Below are positions 58,719 through 64,000 of a stretch of 64,000 nt of DNA, piece by piece. Each line of letters begins with the position of its first letter. Within the stretch, counting starts at the first letter, position 1. The stretch is from Henckelia pumila (lineage: Eukaryota; Streptophyta; Magnoliopsida; Lamiales; Gesneriaceae). Under the pieces are notes generated by a model. The model was not told the origin of the DNA. It saw only the letters and a program-made list of their open reading frames with translations, and did no database searches. Where the stretch lies: NCBI RefSeq assembly GCF_033568475.1, contig NC_133123.1, positions 192,048,821 to 192,112,820 on the forward strand. The letters are read 5' to 3'. Both the position numbers and the translations under genes were made by a program.

Positions 58719-60580
58719 TGTTTGAAAAACTGGCGGTCAGATCAATCACGATTGATACCCGGTGCAGCGGAAGTTTAAAATTTTATCATGGAACAATTCC
58801 ATGGTATGGGTATCAACCATTCAACGATTAAATTATTGTGTGTGTAAAATTCAAATAACAATTAATTAAATTTTACCTTCAATCTCGAAGCGAGATTAAT
58901 GGACACCACACAGATTTCTCTGCGCTTCTTGTATCTCCCAGGAACTGATGAACTCCTTCAATCAGGTCCACGAATGGGGTTTAAATCCCTCTGATAGATT
59001 GCACTAGAAAATCTATCAGAAGTTTTCTGCGAAGAGATTAAACGAATCTGATTCGTTATTCCTGACTGCGATTCAAAATCACAGACCGAAATTTTCTCTG
59101 ACAGAGTGGGAGTGTTCGGCCGAAACTTTATGAGAGAGGGGCTAGGGTTCGAAATTTTTGCTCTCAAAATAATGACCTGTTGTTTTTTAATTTCTGTACT
59201 GCAATAACTTATTTATAATGCAGGCCACTAACACCTTAGGGCCCATTAGTCATAAGCTAGGGCCCGACAAGCAAAGCCCGCACGTTCAGAAATTAATATA
59301 AAATTCATCGTGACTCCGATTGATGAACCGATTTCACCAATGTGCACAGAAACCATTTCTGCACATTTTAAAGTCAAAATAAATTTTCCTGAATCCGAAT
59401 TCAGTGGTTTCCAAAAATGTCCATCCCTATGTCATTTTAGGAAATCCTACTCCCTTACTCTTATTTAAGAAGTCCAACTCCTTAGTTCATTAAATTTAAC
59501 TCTTTAAATTTAACTATCTCAACGGGGATTAAAACTCCATTACACTGTGTGACCCTCAATGGTTCAGGGATACAGCTAGCCGTGGGCTCACAACTCCTTG
59601 TGACTCGGAACAACACTTTCCGACTTGCCCAACGAATCATGGTAAAGCGCCTAGCAACATCGCCCCATGATTCCCTAGGTATCACTGATAGTGCCTACAA
59701 GAACCAGTAGATTTTGGTTAGCGTACAGTACGGTCCCTTCATCCATATATCCCGATCGAATCAACAACCATTGGTATATCGAGAGTCGCTCAAGATTCGA
59801 TAACTATGCAATACATCTTGAAGATCAAATTAGTGACATCGCATGTGCTACTAAGAAACCATTTCTTAAATCACATCAAGTACTCTGGCCAGAGATTTGT
59901 CACACTAATATCTCCTCAGATCGCATAGGATATCCACACTCGCAAGTATGTGGTGAATCCTTGACAACAATGCATTGACTCCTATATGTGTCGTAACTGT
60001 ACCCAATCTCGACACCTGATGACCCCCATAGAGTCGGTAAACGAGTCAAAGCACAGCACTAGCATATAGAGTCTCCATGATGTTTCAAGTCGTAAGGACT
60101 AATGGTGTACAACCAAAACCGCGGACTTTATCCACTCGATAAGTGATAACCACTTGGAAAGTCCGGATAGGGTAGTTCGATTATTCATCCTATGAATATC
60201 CATTTGCATGCTTCGAACATCTCCATGTTCCCTACCAATGAAACGTGGTACTCCGCATTGCAAATGCTAGTCTCAAACTCGAGCGATCCTTATCCTTATT
60301 ATCGGACGGCTCAATCGACTAGGAACGGTTTTTAGAATATACAGTGACTATAAGATGTATTTCATGATAGACATCTCCATGTTCTACCACATCTTACATA
60401 CACTATAGTATATTCAAGGTCTTTATCAAAACAACAATAGTATATCACAATATAACAATATGAAGTAATATAAAGTCATTGCCATAAAAGTGTAAATAAT
60501 ATTAAACAAAAGATTGTTTATACAAAGAGTCATCAAAGCCCATAGCCACACAGTTGGCTCACTGGGCACCCACTCTTACA
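58719..60580 (-). repeat. Angela-like 3' LTR (minus strand)
   Basis: 1862 bp, plus-strand ends TGTTTGAAAAAC ... CACTCTTACA; the reverse complement starts TGTAAGAGTGGGTGCCCAG. Homologous to the LTRs at 22776 and 30334 with more differences than those two show from each other. The polypurine tract lies at 60581-60593. Confidence 0.92.
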
Positions 60581-60594
60581 ATCTCCCACTTGCC

Positions 60595-63500
60595 CTATAG
60601 CCAACTAGTCATACTACGTAGACCCATTGCTTCGCGATGTTTGTCAAACAATGGTCCTGGCAAGGGCTTAGTAAGCGGATCAACGATATTGTCTGCAGAG
60701 GCCACTCGTTCGACAATGATGTCTCCTCTTTCCACAATCTCCCGGATTATGTGGTATTTCCTCAGTACGTGTTTGGATCTTTGATGAGACCTTGGTTCCT
60801 TTGCTTGAGCAATGGCACCCGTGTTGTCACAGTACACCGGGACTGGAACAACAAATTCAGGAATAACGCCCAACTCTTGGACGAACTTCCTCATCCAAAC
60901 GGCCTCTTTAGCAGCAGCTGATGCTGCAATGTATTCAGCCTCAGTGGTGGAATCCGCTGTGGTGTCCTGCTTGAAACTCTTCCAAGAGACAGCACCGCCA
61001 TTGAGCATGAACACAAATCCAGAGGTTGACTTCGAGTCATCCACATCACTTTGGAAGCTAGAGTCGGTATAGCCTTCCAATTTGAGATCTCGTCCTCCAT
61101 ACACCATGAACATATTATTAGTCCTTCGCAAGTACTTAAGAATGTCCTTCACGGCTTTCCAATGCATTTGACCAGGATTAGACTGATATCTGCTCGTGAC
61201 ACTCAGAGCAAATGCTACATCCGGTCTGGTAGATATCATCCCATACATGATACTACCTATAGCTGACGCATATGGTACATGTGTCATATTCTCTATCTCT
61301 GCATCAGTCTTGGGACACATAGACTTGGATAGAGAAACTCCATGACATATGGGTAGATGTCCTCTTTTGGACCCATCCATTGAAAACCGTTTCAATATGG
61401 TATCGATGTAGGTTGATTGAGTGAGTCCTATCATTCTCTTAGACCTATCTCTATAGATCTGTATCCCAAGAATGTAGGATGCCTCTCCCAAATCCTTCAT
61501 CGAAAATCTACCTGATAACCATATCTTTGTTGACTGCAACATCCCTACATCATTCCCAATGAGTAGGATGTCATCAACATAAAGTACTAAGAATGTCACC
61601 GCATCCTTAACTACTTTCTTGTACACGCAAGGTTCCTCCGGGTTCTTGATGAAACCAAAATCTTTTATTGTTTCATCAAATTTCTGGTTCCAACTTCTTG
61701 ATGCTTGTTTTAGACCATAAATTGATCTCTGAAGCTTGCATACCTTATGCTCGCTTCCCATGGATGTGTACCCCTCAGGCTGCTTCATATAGATTTCTTC
61801 CTTAATGTCTCCATTAAGAAAAGCAGTCTTCACATCCATTTGCCATATCTCATAGTCATACCATGCAGCTATGGCAATCAGGATTCTTATGGACTTGAAC
61901 ATTGCAACTGGTGAAAAGGTTTCATCATAGTCAACTCCTTGCCTTTGAGTATAACCTTTCGCCACCAATCGCGCCTTGTAGGTCAATACCTTACCATCAG
62001 GCCCAAGCTTTCTCTTGTAGATCCATTTACACCCTATTGGAACAATTCCATCGGGAGGATCTACTAAAGACCAAACTTGGTTTGTATGCATCGAATCCAA
62101 TTCTGACTGCATAGCTTCAAGCCATAAATTCGAATCCGCATCAGAAATTGCTTCCTTGAAGTTTTTTGGATCACATCCAATGTCGGGTTCATCTTGATCC
62201 CCTTCAAGAAGAAGACCATATCGAACTGGAGGTCTAGAAGTCCTTTCGGATCTTCTAGGTGCAGGCGTGTCCAGCAATGGTTCCTGAGGTGTAGGATCGT
62301 TATTTTGTATTTCGGGTTCTTCTCGAACTTCTTCGAGTTCCATCATCTCGCCTTTCTTATCCAATAAGAACTCCTTCTCCAAGAAGGTGGCATTCCTAGA
62401 AACAAACACCTTTGTTTCAGCAGGATAATAGAAATAATATCCGATTGAATTCTTCGGATACCCTACAAAATAACATAAGCTGGATCGACTATCCAACTTA
62501 TCTCCCACTGTCCGCTTCACGTAAGCAGGACATCCCCAAATCCTCAAGTACGAATACTTAGGAGCTTTGCCATTCCATAACTCGTATGGTGTTTTGTCCA
62601 CTGCTTTAGTGTGGACGTTGTTCAACAACAATACCGCCGTTTCAAGCGCATAGCCCCAAAACGAAGGTGGAAGCTCAGTGAAGCTCATCATAGATCGAAC
62701 CATGTCCAACAAAGTTCGATTACGACGCTCCGATACACCATTAAGCTGTGGTGTCATAGGAGGAGTCCACTGAGAGAGAATCCCATTCTCTTTCAGATAG
62801 TCCAAAAACTCGGTACTCAAGTATTCTCCACCTCGATCCGATCGAAGTGCTTTAATACTTTTACCTAGCTTGTTTTCTACTTCAGCCCTGAATTCTTTGA
62901 ACTTTTCAAATGCTTCAGACTTATATTTCATTAAATATAAATACCCATACCTTGAATAATCATCAGTAAAGGTAATGAAGTAGGTGTGGCCATGTTGAGT
63001 CCCTACTCTAAATGGACCACAAACATCTGTATGGATCAAATCCAACAGATTCTGACTACGCTCAGGTTTCCCCTTAAAAGGAGATTTAGTCATTTTTCCT
63101 TTTAGGCAGGATTCACAAGTAGGTAGAGAATTAATATCAGACATATCAAACATGCCCTCTCCCACTAGCTTGTTCATCCTCCTTGAGGAAATATGACCTA
63201 GCCTAGCATGCCAAAGGTTTGCCGGGTTTTGACTATCGATTTTCCTTTTGTTTGTTGTCGCCGGTTTATCAACATAATTCACTGGAACGTCTTTTAGTTT
63301 TAAGTTGTATAGATCGTTTTCAAGTTGTCCATTTCCAATTAAACATTCATTCTTGTAAATATTGCAAATCCCATTCACAAAATTGCAAGAATAACCATCT
63401 CTATCAAGCATAGAAATAGAAATAATGTTTTTAATTAAATCTGGCACAAATAAAACATCTCTTAACAATAATTTAAAACCGTTCTGCAAAGTCAAACAAA

Positions 63501-64000
63501 CATCTCCAATGGCCGTAGCTTCAACTCTGGAACCATTCCCGAGTCTCAGCTGGGTCTCACCCATTCTAAGCCTGCGACTTCTTGTCATCACCTGCAAATC
63601 ATTGCAAATGTGAGATCCACATCCGGTATCCAATACCCAAGAAGTTGTATTAAGTGACATGTTTATTTCAATATAGAACATACCCTTTGCAGTTCCCAAC
63701 TGCTCAAGATATTCCTTGCAGTTGCGCTTCCAATGACCCGGCTTCTTGCAGTAATGGCAAACATCCTTGGATTTTCCATTGTTTGAAGCCTTTGTCTTTT
63801 GCTTCTTCTCGGGCTCGACTTTCTTGGGTGGGGTAGAACGTTTCTTGCCCTTCATACTTGGCCCCTTCTTAGCAGAAGATGAGGAGCCCACCAAGAAAGC
63901 TGGTTTATCCTTCTTAAGTGTGGATTCATATGTAACGAGCATATTGACCATCTCTTCTAGGGTGGCCTCTATCTTGTTCATATTAAAATTTATCACAAAT
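60595..64000 (-). CDS. Copia gag-pol polyprotein (5' end beyond the window)
   Basis: An uninterrupted frame of over 1130 codons ending at 60595, open at the window edge (upstream codons continue as FVINF). Domains: Gag end, complete zinc knuckle (CHYCKKPGHWKRNC), protease DTGCGSH, integrase HHCC and D,D,E core (HTDVCGPF, FTDDYSRYG, RSDRGGEY), RT with YVDDILLIGND, RNase H with TDSSFQSD, TTEAEY and CDNTGAIAQAKEP. Where the plus-strand copy has TGA (28661) this one has a sense codon. All catalytic residues I can see are kept, so the enzyme could be active if the 5' part is intact. Confidence 0.92.
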   Translation of the reverse strand, partial: FVINFNMNKIEATLEEMVNMLVTYESTLKKDKPAFLVGSSSSAKKGPSMKGKKRSTPPKKVEPEKKQKTKASNNGKSKDVCHYCKKPGHWKRNCKEYLEQLGTAKGMFYIEINMSLNTTSWVLDTGCGSHICNDLQVMTRSRRLRMGETQLRLGNGSRVEATAIGDVCLTLQNGFKLLLRDVLFVPDLIKNIISISMLDRDGYSCNFVNGICNIYKNECLIGNGQLENDLYNLKLKDVPVNYVDKPATTNKRKIDSQNPANLWHARLGHISSRRMNKLVGEGMFDMSDINSLPTCESCLKGKMTKSPFKGKPERSQNLLDLIHTDVCGPFRVGTQHGHTYFITFTDDYSRYGYLYLMKYKSEAFEKFKEFRAEVENKLGKSIKALRSDRGGEYLSTEFLDYLKENGILSQWTPPMTPQLNGVSERRNRTLLDMVRSMMSFTELPPSFWGYALETAVLLLNNVHTKAVDKTPYELWNGKAPKYSYLRIWGCPAYVKRTVGDKLDSRSSLCYFVGYPKNSIGYYFYYPAETKVFVSRNATFLEKEFLLDKKGEMMELEEVREEPEIQNNDPTPQEPLLDTPAPRRSERTSRPPVRYGLLLEGDQDEPDIGCDPKNFKEAISDADSNLWLEAMQSELDSMHTNQVWSLVDPPDGIVPIGCKWIYKRKLGPDGKVLTYKARLVAKGYTQRQGVDYDETFSPVAMFKSIRILIAIAAWYDYEIWQMDVKTAFLNGDIKEEIYMKQPEGYTSMGSEHKVCKLQRSIYGLKQASRSWNQKFDETIKDFGFIKNPEEPCVYKKVVKDAVTFLVLYVDDILLIGNDVGMLQSTKIWLSGRFSMKDLGEASYILGIQIYRDRSKRMIGLTQSTYIDTILKRFSMDGSKRGHLPICHGVSLSKSMCPKTDAEIENMTHVPYASAIGSIMYGMISTRPDVAFALSVTSRYQSNPGQMHWKAVKDILKYLRRTNNMFMVYGGRDLKLEGYTDSSFQSDVDDSKSTSGFVFMLNGGAVSWKSFKQDTTADSTTEAEYIAASAAAKEAVWMRKFVQELGVIPEFVVPVPVYCDNTGAIAQAKEPRSHQRSKHVLRKYHIIREIVERGDIIVERVASADNIVDPLTKPLPGPLFDKHREAMGLRSMTSWL

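Larger units (their letters stand above)
58719..64000 (-). mobile_element. Second Angela-like copia element, minus strand, runs off the window
   Basis: Same family as 22776-32177 by LTR ends, polypurine tract and protein. It contains its 3' LTR (58719-60580) and pol and continues beyond base 64000. The only visible flank is CCTAG (58714-58718); the other side would confirm the target repeat. The coding part is uninterrupted, so this copy may be more intact than the plus-strand one. Confidence 0.92.

Noticed and set aside
60554-63836. Plus-strand ORFs over the minus-strand copia pol
   Set aside because: They are antisense shadows of a clear 1130-codon pol frame.

Overview
This window looks like transposon-rich nuclear DNA of a flowering plant, most likely a eudicot. 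The evidence is one intron-rich host gene of plant type, several plant LTR retrotransposon lineages (Tekay, Angela, Athila and Tat types), CACTA and hAT elements, and an integrated plant pararetrovirus. I cannot name the species. No bacterial features were seen.

Region 1 (1-38650): a degenerate endogenous pararetrovirus (Caulimoviridae) with the order small ORFs, coat protein plus zinc knuckle, movement protein, protease, reverse transcriptase/RNase H, 3' ORF, promoter. It is split at 1964/32776 by about 30.8 kb of nested elements. A 66-bp stretch of viral sequence is repeated, identical, on both sides of the split. From left to right the insertion holds: a solo Cassandra-type LTR carrying a 5S rRNA-like sequence (1965-2344); a Tekay-like Ty3/gypsy chromovirus (2352-22743); a CACTA element in its 5' LTR (3544-10060); a second CACTA element in its RT/RNase H region (12889-18412); a second, truncated Tekay internal region directly after the 3' LTR; and a complete Angela-like copia element (22776-32177) inside that truncated piece. 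Both CACTA elements lack visible transposase and carry intron-containing fragments of host genes: rhamnogalacturonate lyase and probably a DUF642 gene in the first; thiamine-biosynthesis TH1, probably UGPase, and RRP36 in the second.

Region 2 (38650-42883): AT-rich intergenic DNA with an (ATG)13 microsatellite, a solo LTR (39441-41449, 5-bp target duplication) that itself contains a hAT-type MITE with its own 8-bp duplication, and a fold-back MITE (41474-41799).

Region 3 (42884-49286): the only apparently intact host gene, a 16-exon Spinster-like major facilitator (probable sphingolipid transporter). All splice junctions are GT-AG and the joined frame is 522 codons.

Region 4 (49980-64000): a second nested stack. 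The 5' part of a Tat-like gypsy element is interrupted by an Athila-like element, which is interrupted by another gypsy-type LTR, which carries a solo LTR (57356-58696, minus strand) and then an Angela-like copia element on the minus strand. That copia element runs off the window with an uninterrupted pol frame.

Nearly all element genes are broken, so the elements do not work together as a system. The value of the region is its record of insertion order, gene capture and rearrangement, most of which can be read from exact target-site duplications.
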